In this document: positions 21,201-29,902 of the stretch, in pieces
Layout of the letters: every line of letters starts with the position of its first letter
Position numbering within the stretch: the first letter of the stretch is position 1
IMG/VR virus record: IMGVR_UViG_3300009100_000032
Location: 1 to 32,561 of that record
Source of the DNA: a virus
Length of the DNA: 32,561 bases
Strand: one strand, 5' to 3'
The notes under the pieces: generated by a model
The model's database searches: none
Seen by the model: the letters and a program-made list of their open reading frames with translations, nothing else
What the model was told of the DNA's origin: nothing
Made by a program: the position numbers and the translations under genes

Positions 21201-24200
21201 ACTTGAACGTCCTTAATATTTTCCAAATTCAAGCGCTGCTGAGCTTCGATAAACTCCGGCATCGCGACGCCTTTGGCTTGTGCAGCCGTTTCGATCTGCT
21301 GGCGAAGCGGATTCACTTCTTTAATCGGCTGACCAGCGATGCCTTGGCGTTCGGCCTCCGCTCCAGTAAATTCCCCGCGAGGAATTACCGGGATTTCGGT
21401 CCGGCCCGGTTGCGTCGCTTCGCTAACCGCTTGACCTGCGAGGTTGAGTGGGAGCTTGCCCTTCTGCACACGCGGCGTGTCGGGAAGTTTGATGCCGAAA
21501 AGCATGCTGATGAAATCGGCTTTAAGTTGTGGAAGCGCTGTGGCCTGCCCACGCACTGGGGGCGCATAGAATCCTCGCTCGGCGATCTGGCGAGGCACAA
21601 CCAGCGACTCACCGGCACCTGTGCGACCGCCCATTTGATTCTGAACGAAAGTCTGAACGTCTTTAAAAAGTTCCTGCCAGCCCTCGGGTGTGAACGTGCC
21701 TTCCTTAACCGGATACGGCGACGCGTCGGCGACGCCAAGCTCTTGAAGCTTCGCGGCCAGTTTGTGCGCGTTGGATGCAAACACTTCGGGTGCCCATCCC
21801 AAGATTTGATATTTGCCGCTCTTGAGCTTCAACACTCGGTCGGGGAAAAAATTCTTCTCCCACAACGCGCGAGCCTCGGGCGGCATGGTTCGAAACGCTT
21901 CGATAATGGCCCGGCGTGCTTCGCGGTTGGACGTAATCGCACCGGCTGGCTCGTCTGGCGCAGACAAATAATTGACCTTCAGTCCCGCTTGCTGCGCGAT
22001 AGCTTCCGCGACCGAACCAAGGATTTCGCGAGGTGATTGCGTGCCTGCTGTAATAGGAGTTGTAGGCGCATCCTCGGCGGCGGCTCGGGCTTCGTCGGCG
22101 GGAGATACTTTCTCAGGTTCTGTGGGCGTAGGCAAGGGTTCATCTGGTGTAACAGTTACAGGCGGTTTGATTTCACCCGGCCTAGCGGTAGGACGAGGTT
22201 CAACAAGTGACGGAGCTTCTCGCACTGCCTCAGTAACACGAAATCGGGGAGCCACTTCGCCAATCTGCGAAAGACGTTCCGGTGACAGAGGTTCGCCACC
22301 AAGGGTGCTGACGAGTTGCGCAACGATGCGCGCCAGCCTGCCGGTTAGCCCGGACACATTCTGTAGGCTCGCACCCCCGTGCTTAAACACCATGTCGAAA
22401 TTTTCTGCGGCCAGTTCACGCGCGAGGTATGAGTCCGCGATGGCGGTAGCTTCTTGCGGCGAAAGCAAATCGCGCCATACACGTTGAGCGATATCATTTG
22501 GCTGGACATTTGGATTGGCCTGCACCGCTTTGTCCATCACGTCGCCTAAAATCGCTTTGACCCGGTCTTGCACAAACCCGGACGGAGGTTCCGTGCCCGT
22601 GGCCGCACGGTATTCGTTGCCAACTTCCATGGCGATTTTTTCTTTAGCGTAATCCAACCCAGTGCCGGTGCTGTCCAAGATAACTTCGCGCCAGTCACCT
22701 TCGCCGATACGCGACGCATAACGCTGGCCCTCTTGCTCCCATCTAGGACCGTATTCTTCGCGAACGATCTGATCGATAGCTTGATTCGCCGTTTCTCCCA
22801 GCACGTCTTGAATCGCATGAAACGATTCGTGCGGAGCGGCGTCAACGTTGCGCGCAATGATTACATTGCGCGGTTGACCGCTTGCGTCCGGTAAAGCCGT
22901 CACAAAGAACCCTTCGGTCTGGGAAAACTGACGGGCCTGATCGGGCGAAAGTCCGGCGTTTAAAAGATTCCGTTCGAGCGTAGGAGCGTCCTTGGCCAAA
23001 AACACATCTGTGTCGGTATGAGACCCTTTGAGAAATTGACGGATTGCGTTTAAACGAGTTTGAACTGCGGGCGGTGCGTTCTGAATTGCATCCGCATGCA
23101 TCGCGTCTAAACTTGGGAGCTTTCCCGACGACGGCGTTACAACATCACTGCCCCATGCGCGAGGACCCACGATCTGACCGCTGATAATTCGAGCGCCAGC
23201 CCGTTTGCCAGCACCTAGACCGCCGAAAAATGCACCGATGCCTACCGATTCAGTGTCGCGAGGTGCTTCGGACGTGAGTGCAGCCGTCCCGATGTCGAAC
23301 GCGAGACCTTTACCGATCTCCGCAGCCGCCATAGGCGTAGCACCGATCACATCCTTTGCCAATTGCCGCGTGCCTGTGGTTACGGGAGCCGCGCCAGCGA
23401 TTTCCTTACCCGCCTCCGCAATTGCTTTGCCGCCTTTCGAAATTTTGCCGCCGATTTTGGAAACGATCTCGCCTCCCTTGAGTCCGGCCAGTGCGCCGAT
23501 GGGTCCAGCCTCAATCGCGCCCTTCACCATGCCCGCAGCAGGCGCAACGATCTTCACTGCCTTGCCGCCAAGGTCTGTGAGCTTGCCTGCGGCCTGAATC
23601 GCGCGACCGCCAGTGACTTCTGCCACATCGCCAGCCTTCTGTATGACTTTTTCAGCCGCCGCGCCGACTTTAGCAGGCACTAGCTTACCCACACCCTGAA
23701 AAGCTTTGCCAAAAGTGTAAAATGAGAGAGGGTCACCTGCCGCAAGCTGTGCGGTTTCCTCTGGACGAATCGGTTTGCCCGCAGCTTCCAATTCTTTGCG
23801 AACTTCACCACCTGCCGCTTCGAGCAACGCGCCTTTACCTTTCAGAATTTCTTCTTCGGTCTCGCCGGAGCCAACGTCGCTCCACAAATCGCTCAATTTT
23901 TCTTCCGGCGTCTGCTCAGCGAACGCGCGACGAACTTTTCCAATCGCTTTTTCGCCCATGCGAGCGACGCCGAACGTCGCGGCTTCCGTTCCCGCTAAAT
24001 TTTCCATGATTCGACGCTGACCTTCCTGCGCCAATTCGGTCTGAAAGCCCGGACCTTGGCCGGTAAGCTCTCCCGCCATGCCGATGAACGGCATTGCGAA
24101 CGCATTCGCGTAATTCCACGCTTGTTTGCCGAACCCTTTGGCAATGTCGAACACGGTGCGAGCCACTTTGCCCGGACCGGGGATGTCCGAAAGCTCAAAA

Positions 24201-24445
24201 CCACGATCTTTGATGCGGCTGTGAACGTCGGCGATCTTTTGCACCGTCGCTTGGTCCTGCCACAGGTCTTTGTTGCGACGAAACTCGCTCACCAAGTCGA
24301 AATTATCCTTGTCCTTAATCGCGAGATCGAAAAGTTCGTCAGCAGAAAAATCTCGAATGGGATTTAACGCGGCTGGAGCGCCTTGCTGCGCAGCATTTTC
24401 ATACTCCGCGATTTCCTCGGGAGTCAACTGAATCGGGTTCGCCAT
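18275..24445 (-). CDS. Giant multidomain virion or ejection protein, 2056 aa
   Basis: One uninterrupted frame. Residues 90-130 and 240-410 hold Gly/Ala-rich hydrophobic or amphipathic segments (AAGMVKGAIEAGPIGALAGL) that could cross or disturb membranes. HESFH (539-543) is an HExxH zinc-protease motif. A Pro/Thr/Glu-rich linker (740-805) follows. Later segments are separated by recurrent (F/M/L)QP motifs at about 1100, 1202, 1318, 1490 and 1670. Residues 1338-1450 form a compact domain (VVNIGGQWHHEYL, GFVRLSWDYSNG). The C-terminal 1685-1985 segment (LLAATSPQTSVETNFGYAVD, RGPKTLNFVENLIGASDEAT, IDLWADR) resembles a helical domain seen in phage proteins that recalls HhH-type DNA glycosylases. 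This architecture suits a polyvalent protein injected with the genome. Domain functions are inference. Confidence 0.8.
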   Translation of the reverse strand: MANPIQLTPEEIAEYENAAQQGAPAALNPIRDFSADELFDLAIKDKDNFDLVSEFRRNKDLWQDQATVQKIADVHSRIKDRGFELSDIPGPGKVARTVFDIAKGFGKQAWNYANAFAMPFIGMAGELTGQGPGFQTELAQEGQRRIMENLAGTEAATFGVARMGEKAIGKVRRAFAEQTPEEKLSDLWSDVGSGETEEEILKGKGALLEAAGGEVRKELEAAGKPIRPEETAQLAAGDPLSFYTFGKAFQGVGKLVPAKVGAAAEKVIQKAGDVAEVTGGRAIQAAGKLTDLGGKAVKIVAPAAGMVKGAIEAGPIGALAGLKGGEIVSKIGGKISKGGKAIAEAGKEIAGAAPVTTGTRQLAKDVIGATPMAAAEIGKGLAFDIGTAALTSEAPRDTESVGIGAFFGGLGAGKRAGARIISGQIVGPRAWGSDVVTPSSGKLPSLDAMHADAIQNAPPAVQTRLNAIRQFLKGSHTDTDVFLAKDAPTLERNLLNAGLSPDQARQFSQTEGFFVTALPDASGQPRNVIIARNVDAAPHESFHAIQDVLGETANQAIDQIVREEYGPRWEQEGQRYASRIGEGDWREVILDSTGTGLDYAKEKIAMEVGNEYRAATGTEPPSGFVQDRVKAILGDVMDKAVQANPNVQPNDIAQRVWRDLLSPQEATAIADSYLARELAAENFDMVFKHGGASLQNVSGLTGRLARIVAQLVSTLGGEPLSPERLSQIGEVAPRFRVTEAVREAPSLVEPRPTARPGEIKPPVTVTPDEPLPTPTEPEKVSPADEARAAAEDAPTTPITAGTQSPREILGSVAEAIAQQAGLKVNYLSAPDEPAGAITSNREARRAIIEAFRTMPPEARALWEKNFFPDRVLKLKSGKYQILGWAPEVFASNAHKLAAKLQELGVADASPYPVKEGTFTPEGWQELFKDVQTFVQNQMGGRTGAGESLVVPRQIAERGFYAPPVRGQATALPQLKADFISMLFGIKLPDTPRVQKGKLPLNLAGQAVSEATQPGRTEIPVIPRGEFTGAEAERQGIAGQPIKEVNPLRQQIETAAQAKGVAMPEFIEAQQRLNLENIKDVQVAGELPEFRGNVLTLSAGFQPSSSERAVKSAAIKDERGKVWEGFWHGAAEEKARAVGAKGPFADGFTTNTPGEFLTREEAFERAKEMQQISQESKPGAMDEQNRPGLETSQLMGPKLNARFQPKSAEEVLALSDEEFSTWAQSMAKTGGFTEAARQLGLRSDNPDSLLMIHEALKEQGKTVMRDAIASKDVKKMEAAASFGSKIQFFREAYEAATNTGSMKDTVDTGAEIGDTLVQMQPQPKKELKMKPAKAGFSKAWVLPNGKVVNIGGQWHHEYLNENPEVRKQYKLPDDETQDNRIGAINKGFVRLSWDYSNGMLMVEARTKDWPRQREAVRNFIDANASNIDRIGVSLLSGNKLEKLDDYNEVSIFTLDDKEKAAMLPFSDIGEKRETGQASERLFEKAVSKAQLQPEGDAGRRVEEQARQRARPGRHMFEQMRRYHPLTIELEKIQEGESSGQTFTKTGDVWKPSGESDIVTLASVNVPIKDLTPENFREAIAPYKELLGDDVVAGVFKFGEGDQASIDINAVVPQEHRENTLQFARNNNQVSIWDAVKNETVESGGTGETVLNTVEQIKAALPSLLAGEAVKFQPKGKEDLFGEKAPKAFLTNKELSEMSTKALEDHFPEAIVPRDRNEMIASDIIGSPLFKKAGSEEAAVKAFGDRLVQLAKENSNDPVFKAGADWYGEFTPLLKKEFGTDAQLMAELLAATSPQTSVETNFGYAVDAIESFRAGRFAKVISKFNQGLDMIATDRWKPWYNREWQAGRIPNPPKRPTPASFLAHWIEKHDLKPRQTNGNLYGIHSLPVLQVFARQWLTKARGPKTLNFVENLIGASDEATIDLWADRTMRRIGYEGQERWRIMPKNIAPVTDKDFDFAQKAFRHAAAQVGMKPSALQAAMWFAEKKLWAENGWSRLDLGDFREQMKRLPEVRERIKSNLTLPQVQRDLPMSKAQKDARRQKAREQFLAKARALAGANE

Positions 24446-24450
24446 AAAAA

Positions 24451-26046
24451 TTAGGGAACGTCGTAATATTGACCATCGGGACCGCGCTGGACGCGACGAC
24501 CGGTGGAAAGTGTAATCACGGGACCCGCTGCTCCCTGTGTGGGGGCCGCACTGGCACCAGCCGGAGTAACGGGACCAGAAACTTGCTCACGCAAACTCTC
24601 ATACTGTTGCGGCGTCATGCGGCCACTGATGACCTGCTCCATAGCGGTCTCAACTGCTTGACGTGCTTTGGCCTTATTGACTTGCACGGACTTATCGTCA
24701 CCGACCACCGGGAAGAAAGTGCGATCATACCACGCTTGCTCTTTCGGAGAAATCGCGGCACCGGACTCCAAACGCAACAAACCTTGCATCCATGACGCTG
24801 CCGAGGTAACATAGTTTCGTTCCTCCGCAGTCATGCCGGTAAGACTCGCAGCGATCTGTCCCGTAGTGCCAGCTTTGTAAGCAGCCATGCGGGCCTGAGA
24901 TGGAATCGTAGTGGGGTCAAAGCTTGGATTCTGTTCCAAGCTGTTCAAAACTTTGTTCGAAGCAGCCGCACGATTCAACGCGATCAACGCGCGACCCTGC
25001 ACTTCAGTGTAAGGCTTGCTCGGCGCTTCTTTCTTGCTCGTCACCATGCCCAATGGACCGAATGCTTGACCGGGCGTAGCCTCAGCAGGCGCGGACGGCA
25101 TCTCGATCATCGGTTTAGCTGCCGATTTCGGTTTCACAACGTCAGGCAAAAACTGGCTCAACTGCGCATCGCGAGAAACAGCTTCCGCTTGCGAGACCGG
25201 ACCTTTCGGGAACACCGGAATTTCTGCCGGTTGTGCTGGCACAGCCGGAGTTACGGGTGCAGCAGGCGCAGGAGTCGCCGCAGGTTGCACTTGACCAGCT
25301 TCACCGAAAACATTTGGAGCCTTTGGCTGACCGAGAGCGTCGAACATGGCGGGCGTCATCGTGGCAACCGTCGCCTTATACTGCTGGAGCTTCTTAAATG
25401 TCTCAGCCGGAACTTGCTGGCCACGAAAAGTGATGAACGGTGTCTGACTGGGACCCTTCACAGTGGCACCGGATGCGTCCACGACTTCGATCTCAGGATT
25501 TTCAACCTTCGATTCTTTGTCGAACGATTCGGCTTTCGATTTTTCCGACATGAAATTCAGCAGGACGCCGAATCGGCGAGTGATCTCGGCTTGATCAGCT
25601 TGTGTTAATCCCTTAGAGGGGTCAACGACGACGGGCCAACCGGCCTTGGTGAGAGCGTTTTGCATTTCCAGCACGCCCGAACCCTTCATCTGCGCGTCCA
25701 GAATCGCGGCTTTCAGTTCAGCTTCCTTCGCGGTCTGAGCCGTAGGAGCAATGGCCGCACGAGACGACGCTTCCGCGCCCTTCGCTTTCCGTTCTGCACT
25801 GCGCGCAGCGATAGCTTCGGGGCCTTGTTCCTCTTTCGCGAGCAGTTCTTCCAGTTTAGTCTTCTCCCGAGCGGCACCCGCGCCAGAAACGCGCGCGGAA
25901 ATATCTTCGGCAGTGATGAAGCCCTTTCGGACGGCATCCGATAGCGCGTCTACCGCACTCGGCGTCACCACTTCGCTGGCACGCGCTACGATAGACGACG
26001 GGTCGATACGACCCAATGGAGTTTGGGGAGCAGATTCGAGACCCAT
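24451..26046 (-). CDS. Ala/Pro-rich internal virion protein, 531 aa
   Basis: 531 residues starting in the context AATTTAATTTATG. The N-terminal 120 residues are helical and charged (REKTKLEELLAKEEQGPEAI). The middle (about 250-330) is Ala/Pro-rich linker (PAATPAPAAPVTPAVPA). The C-terminal part is helical again with GLLRLESGAAISPKEQAWYD and an ending GRRVQRGPDGQYYDVP. The RLESGAAIS...W.R.F.P..GD stretch recalls a helical segment seen in several phage virion proteins, but I cannot name the family. It lies directly upstream of the giant gene with a 5-bp gap, the position of ejection proteins in short-tailed phages. Confidence 0.65.
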   Translation of the reverse strand: MGLESAPQTPLGRIDPSSIVARASEVVTPSAVDALSDAVRKGFITAEDISARVSGAGAAREKTKLEELLAKEEQGPEAIAARSAERKAKGAEASSRAAIAPTAQTAKEAELKAAILDAQMKGSGVLEMQNALTKAGWPVVVDPSKGLTQADQAEITRRFGVLLNFMSEKSKAESFDKESKVENPEIEVVDASGATVKGPSQTPFITFRGQQVPAETFKKLQQYKATVATMTPAMFDALGQPKAPNVFGEAGQVQPAATPAPAAPVTPAVPAQPAEIPVFPKGPVSQAEAVSRDAQLSQFLPDVVKPKSAAKPMIEMPSAPAEATPGQAFGPLGMVTSKKEAPSKPYTEVQGRALIALNRAAASNKVLNSLEQNPSFDPTTIPSQARMAAYKAGTTGQIAASLTGMTAEERNYVTSAASWMQGLLRLESGAAISPKEQAWYDRTFFPVVGDDKSVQVNKAKARQAVETAMEQVISGRMTPQQYESLREQVSGPVTPAGASAAPTQGAAGPVITLSTGRRVQRGPDGQYYDVP

Positions 26047-26049
26047 AAA

Positions 26050-26766
26050 TTAAATTGCCCAACCACCGGGCATTGCTGGACCAGTCCAACCGCTTCGACG
26101 CGGAACCGAATAGCTGGACGCTGGCATGTTTAACCAATTCAGTTCACCTTCATCACGTAAAACTTTTGCGCGGTCCGAGTATTTTTGCATCAGAATGTTT
26201 CCAACGCTTCCGGTCGTATATTTCGCCGCATCTTTCATCTGGCTACGAAGGTATCCCATAGCCGCTTGACTGGCTTCTCGTTGACGGGCCGCTTCATTTC
26301 CCCGCGCGACTTGCATGGCTTGCTGTTGAGCGAGCACGGTCTGAGCTTTAGTCAAATCCGGGTCTTGCTGCGGACGCACCGCACTCAAAATCTGTTCCAA
26401 CAGTGTAGCCACGTCAGTTTGACCGGGCAAATTTTGATTCGCACCACCTTGGAGAAAAGGTGGAAGCGCCGCACTTGCATTAGTCGCAGCAGGAACCACC
26501 GAGGTGGCAGAATTTGCACCGCTCGTTGCGCCGGGAATTATCACCGTGCCCGTTCCGGCTGCGGCGGAAGCGCCGGGACCAGTAGCCCCCGGAGTGACAA
26601 CCGAAGACGGTGCAGGCGCGGGTTCATTAAAAGCGCGACGAGTCACGCCTCCAGACAAACGAAGCTTCTGCTCGGGTGTCAGCACTTGACCGGGCTTGAC
26701 CTGTGGATTGACCACCTGATTGATTAATGAGCTAGGCCACAAACTGGCCGCTGTCCAACCTGCCAT
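26050..26766 (-). CDS. Putative ejection-type virion protein, 238 aa
   Basis: 238 residues. A Trp-containing N-terminus (MAGWTAASLWPSSLINQVV) is followed by Ala/Gly/Ser/Thr-rich low-complexity sequence (50-110), then a helical Gln/Ala/Arg-rich region (LAQQQAMQVARGNEAARQRE and MGYLRSQMKDAAKYTTG), and an aromatic end with WTGPAMPGGWAI. Composition and position between the other Ala-rich proteins fit an internal or ejected virion protein. I recognise no family. The start sits in TTATAAATTATG without Shine-Dalgarno. A 3-bp gap separates its stop from the next gene. Confidence 0.6.
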   Translation of the reverse strand: MAGWTAASLWPSSLINQVVNPQVKPGQVLTPEQKLRLSGGVTRRAFNEPAPAPSSVVTPGATGPGASAAAGTGTVIIPGATSGANSATSVVPAATNASAALPPFLQGGANQNLPGQTDVATLLEQILSAVRPQQDPDLTKAQTVLAQQQAMQVARGNEAARQREASQAAMGYLRSQMKDAAKYTTGSVGNILMQKYSDRAKVLRDEGELNWLNMPASSYSVPRRSGWTGPAMPGGWAI

Positions 26767-26769
26767 AAT

Positions 26770-27741
26770 TTATAATCGGTATGCCGTCCCAGCGTTGCCT
26801 TGAAAGGCCGTCGCCTGTTGACCGCCCGGACCTATAACCGGTTTGTTTAAAATTGCATTCAAAATATTCCCAGCCGCCGATCCAGCCGCCCCCAATGTGC
26901 TACCCAAAATTTGCGCCTGTCCCATACCCCCACGAGCCGCTACATCCGCCGCGCTCTGAGCTAACTGATTGGACGCGCCCACGCGCGCGAGCCAAATGTT
27001 CGCGATGTCAGTTCCACCTAGACCCGCCTCGGGAACCATTTGATTCGATTGCTGCAAAACACTTTGAGTCGCTTGAAGCTTGCCCAAACTTTTCGCAGCG
27101 AGATTCGGAAAAAGTGATCCAAGGATACTCTGACGACGAACGTCCATCTCCTGTGCGGCGGTAGCGAGTTGTGTCGCACGCGCCTGACGATCAGCTTTAA
27201 GTTGCAACGCTGCGGTGCCGATCAACTCGCGCAAAATGTTCCCTCCCAATCCCCTCCCACTAGCCTTCCCTGTCGCCGAACCGCCTTGTTCCAAACCGGC
27301 CTGAACCAATTCCGCTTGAACATCCGGGGGCAATGTCGCTCCGGCGTTAAGCTCGTTCATCGCTTCGCCAATCAGCTTGGTCTTAACATCCTCCAGACCT
27401 TGGGTGCCGCGAATCGCTTCCTCAGCCGCGACACTGGCCACGCGATCTGCCTCATCACCCTGCAATCCAGCAAGTCGATCAGAAATCAGTCGTTCGGCCT
27501 GATACCGTTGCTTCAGCAACTCAGGGTCTACGATGCCTTGAAGACGCAACCGCTCCTGCGCGCGCTGAACATCCGCTTGCCGAGCTTTATTGCCGATTTT
27601 GGTGGGGTCAAGCTGTTTAAATACCCACTCCCGTTGTTTTTCAAGCGCCTCAATCTGCGCCTCTGTCGCGTCCTTGATGGCATCGGCCTGCATCATGCCG
27701 CCGACGATGCCGCCTACCGCGCCGAAAAGTGAGTCCCACAT
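26770..27741 (-). CDS. DNA-ejection/internal virion protein (T7 gp14-like position)
   Basis: 323 residues. The N-terminus is MWDSLFGAVGGIVGGMMQAD, a Gly-rich hydrophobic segment, followed by long charged helices (ATEAQIEALEKQREWVFKQL and AQERLRLQGIVDPELLKQRY). The C-terminal half is Gly/Ala/Gln-rich with AAGSAAGNILNAILN. A hydrophobic Gly-rich start followed by a helical body and Ala/Gln-rich tail is characteristic of proteins that short-tailed phages inject to form a channel through the cell envelope, such as T7 gp14. Sequence identity with that protein is not claimed. It follows the fibre-like gene after a 21-bp gap and precedes two more ejection-type genes. Confidence 0.65.
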   Translation of the reverse strand: MWDSLFGAVGGIVGGMMQADAIKDATEAQIEALEKQREWVFKQLDPTKIGNKARQADVQRAQERLRLQGIVDPELLKQRYQAERLISDRLAGLQGDEADRVASVAAEEAIRGTQGLEDVKTKLIGEAMNELNAGATLPPDVQAELVQAGLEQGGSATGKASGRGLGGNILRELIGTAALQLKADRQARATQLATAAQEMDVRRQSILGSLFPNLAAKSLGKLQATQSVLQQSNQMVPEAGLGGTDIANIWLARVGASNQLAQSAADVAARGGMGQAQILGSTLGAAGSAAGNILNAILNKPVIGPGGQQATAFQGNAGTAYRL

Positions 27742-27762
27742 ATGTAAACAGTGCCTTTTTTA

Positions 27763-28584
27763 TTACTCTTTGACAAGCGTCCACAGGGCCACTGTAGCGG
27801 GAAAGTTGACATTCACGCCACCGGGGTCTGAGTCGATTAAAGTGGTTTCACCGTAGGTTTCGAACGCTGCGCGCTCGGCCACACCTGCCGACACCGTGAG
27901 CACGGTTTCGGGAGAGCCGCCTGCATCCTTCGTCGCACCGGAAATCCATCGGCCACGTAGATTTTGGTTCGACGCGCCGAACAACACCCAGCCCGGATTC
28001 GCAGTGAGCGCATCCGTCAACGTGTTGAACGAAACATGCTTGATGTCGCCGGGCACGCCAGAAACGGTGCGCCACAAATTACGCTCCCACCAAATCAAGC
28101 AGGCGATGGTCGTGTCGTAAAACTGTTGAAAGTCCACCGGGTTCGTAGGACGAACGGAAGTGGGACCAGACAAAGTAATACCCGTAAACGGAATCCATCC
28201 CGCTCCGTTGTTAACATACCAACCAATCGGACTGCCGATGCTCGGATCGGACTCTGTCGCGTCTTTGGTGGTGCGCAACCACACCGGAGGGTCGGCGGTT
28301 AACGGCGTGCTGGACCCGGTCTGAAACCACAACGTCTCCGAATCGGAAATATCCAACGGCACATAGCGCTTCAAGTCTTCGTCGAAAACATACCATTTGT
28401 TTCCGTCTTTCAACCACGGACCTACATTAGATGTCGGCTCATTGTCACCGATGAAAATAAAGTTCACGGCGGTCGGTGAGACGATTTTCATCCGACGAAC
28501 CATTTCGTTCGCCAACTGTTGTGGCGAGACGTGCAGATCACCGGGCAACTGCCCCATAGTGATGATCAAATTTGTATCATTCAT
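27763..28584 (-). CDS. Putative tail fibre or tail appendage protein
   Basis: 273 residues. The N-terminus contains LHVSPQQLANEMVRRMKI, then three modules of the form (G/P)xxxP...W....W..: GPWLKDGNKWYVFDEDLKRY, WFQTGSSTPLTADPPVWLRT and GWYVNNGAGWIPFTG. The C-terminal region (GWVLFGASNQNLRGRWISGA, then a hydrophobic end) resembles collar-like or fibre-associated domains. This architecture occurs in base and fibre proteins of tailed phages; the assignment is by layout. The ATG lies 1 bp after the stop of the preceding gene. It may bind the Cys-rich appendage protein encoded upstream. Confidence 0.55.
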   Translation of the reverse strand: MNDTNLIITMGQLPGDLHVSPQQLANEMVRRMKIVSPTAVNFIFIGDNEPTSNVGPWLKDGNKWYVFDEDLKRYVPLDISDSETLWFQTGSSTPLTADPPVWLRTTKDATESDPSIGSPIGWYVNNGAGWIPFTGITLSGPTSVRPTNPVDFQQFYDTTIACLIWWERNLWRTVSGVPGDIKHVSFNTLTDALTANPGWVLFGASNQNLRGRWISGATKDAGGSPETVLTVSAGVAERAAFETYGETTLIDSDPGGVNVNFPATVALWTLVKE

Positions 28585-28585
28585 A

Positions 28586-29899
28586 TTAGTATGCCTCTAT
28601 TCTCATGCACTCGGGACCGGGGCAACATCCCGCAATGCGTTGGTAAATTCCTACTGGGCCTTCGCCCTTGTTTTTTACACCCGTCCAAATGTCTTGGCCG
28701 AGATAACTGAAAATGTGAATCGCCCAACCGCAGCCGGTCGAATTGAACGAGCCTGATGTTCGCAAACTGGCACCGATACAAAACCCATGCAGCAAATGCG
28801 CCGGGGGCCACGGACAGCCACCGCATGGTGACGCCGGTTCGAATTCCTGTTCGATAAAATATCCGTCGTCCACTTTGACCGGAAATGTTCCGGCCCACGG
28901 AATTGGGTCCACACAATTTGTGTCAGGATAACTTTCACAATTGACGCAAGTCGTCCACGACAGCCCGCAAAGGCTGATGTCGAACAGACCTTCACTGTAA
29001 TCGACGATGCGATACCGATCTCCCGTAGGACCATAGGCGCACGTTGTGTCATCGCCCGTTTCCTCGCAAGGACCAGACGGAGGATCGGGAGGTTCGCCGC
29101 CACCTCCGCACTGTAGGTAAAGCGAAAATTTTAACTTGTTATTTCCTTGCGGATTGACCCCGATTTTACCACCCGTGTGGACGAACTGAAAATCGTAGGG
29201 CGGGGGCGTAGCCGCAAACATATCCTCTACCGTTGCGTAACACGTGAAGTCGGTGTTATACGGATTCAACGCCGAATTTGTCCCATCGTTCCATTCCGCC
29301 GTGTAGTCTTCGGGAAACTGCACCGCAAGACATGGAGACTCGCCAGAAAAATTGCTGTCCAATTCTACAACGATTTTATACGTGCCGGGTGCAAAGTTTG
29401 TGTTAGTCCCAAACCATGTCGTGACCTGATTCGGAGTAATCTTAGTGCTGAACAAAGACCATCCGCCTATACACGGACCGAAATTCCCACCGAGTGGCGG
29501 TGCGGGAGGCTCAGGAGACTCAGGCGTTCCAGTTCCATTAGGCGGACTCGGCGGACCTTCGCCTTCGGGAGTAACCGGGGTCACTACGTAATCGCCGGGC
29601 GGCACCACGATGGGTCCATTCGTAACGCACTCGTAAAGTAACACAAGCTGTCCGTTAACCACCTGATAGATGTTGTAGCAAATCGCACCCGGAAACGTTT
29701 CCCAATCGATGAAAAAAGGACCCGGAAACGTTCCGAAAATCCTTGGCTTACCCATGGGCGTCAGCTTTGTGAACAACGCGGGCAAGAAAATAGAAAGCAG
29801 TGCGATGCCCGTCGAAGCGATGGGCGGTTCGCAAGCTGCTGGCGACACATAATTAATGATTGGCCGTCGCGCGTATAAAACTTCAACGATTGAATTCAT
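28586..29899 (-). CDS. Cys-rich appendage protein with FN3-like domain
   Basis: 437 residues. After a hydrophobic start (29-46), residues 51-112 read like a fibronectin type III fold (FIDWETFPGAICYNIYQV, VPPGDYVVTPVTPEGEG). A Pro/Glu/Gly linker (112-137) leads to a beta-sandwich-like domain (140-265) and a C-terminal domain with many Cys. The protein has 20 Cys, with 14 after residue 260, including CVNCESYPDTNC, CGGCPWPP and CCPGPEC. That is unusual for a cytoplasmically assembled virion protein and suggests disulfides or bound metal outside the cell. Its place next to the fibre-like gene suggests a receptor-binding or decoration role. No family name is claimed. Confidence 0.6.
   Translation of the reverse strand: MNSIVEVLYARRPIINYVSPAACEPPIASTGIALLSIFLPALFTKLTPMGKPRIFGTFPGPFFIDWETFPGAICYNIYQVVNGQLVLLYECVTNGPIVVPPGDYVVTPVTPEGEGPPSPPNGTGTPESPEPPAPPLGGNFGPCIGGWSLFSTKITPNQVTTWFGTNTNFAPGTYKIVVELDSNFSGESPCLAVQFPEDYTAEWNDGTNSALNPYNTDFTCYATVEDMFAATPPPYDFQFVHTGGKIGVNPQGNNKLKFSLYLQCGGGGEPPDPPSGPCEETGDDTTCAYGPTGDRYRIVDYSEGLFDISLCGLSWTTCVNCESYPDTNCVDPIPWAGTFPVKVDDGYFIEQEFEPASPCGGCPWPPAHLLHGFCIGASLRTSGSFNSTGCGWAIHIFSYLGQDIWTGVKNKGEGPVGIYQRIAGCCPGPECMRIEAY
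29687..29732 (-). repeat. 13-bp direct repeat encoding a TFPG pair
   Basis: ACCCGGAAACGTT occurs at 29687-29699 and 29720-29732, 33 bp apart and in the same frame. On the minus strand both encode a TFPG-containing turn in the FN3-like domain (GTFPGP and ETFPGA). It probably reflects a small internal duplication or turn constraint rather than a regulatory site. Confidence 0.6.
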
Positions 29900-29902
29900 G
29901 CT

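Noticed and set aside
21203-22036. 277-codon plus-strand frame inside the late operon
   Set aside because: It is a shadow of the giant minus-strand gene; composition is typical of an antisense frame.
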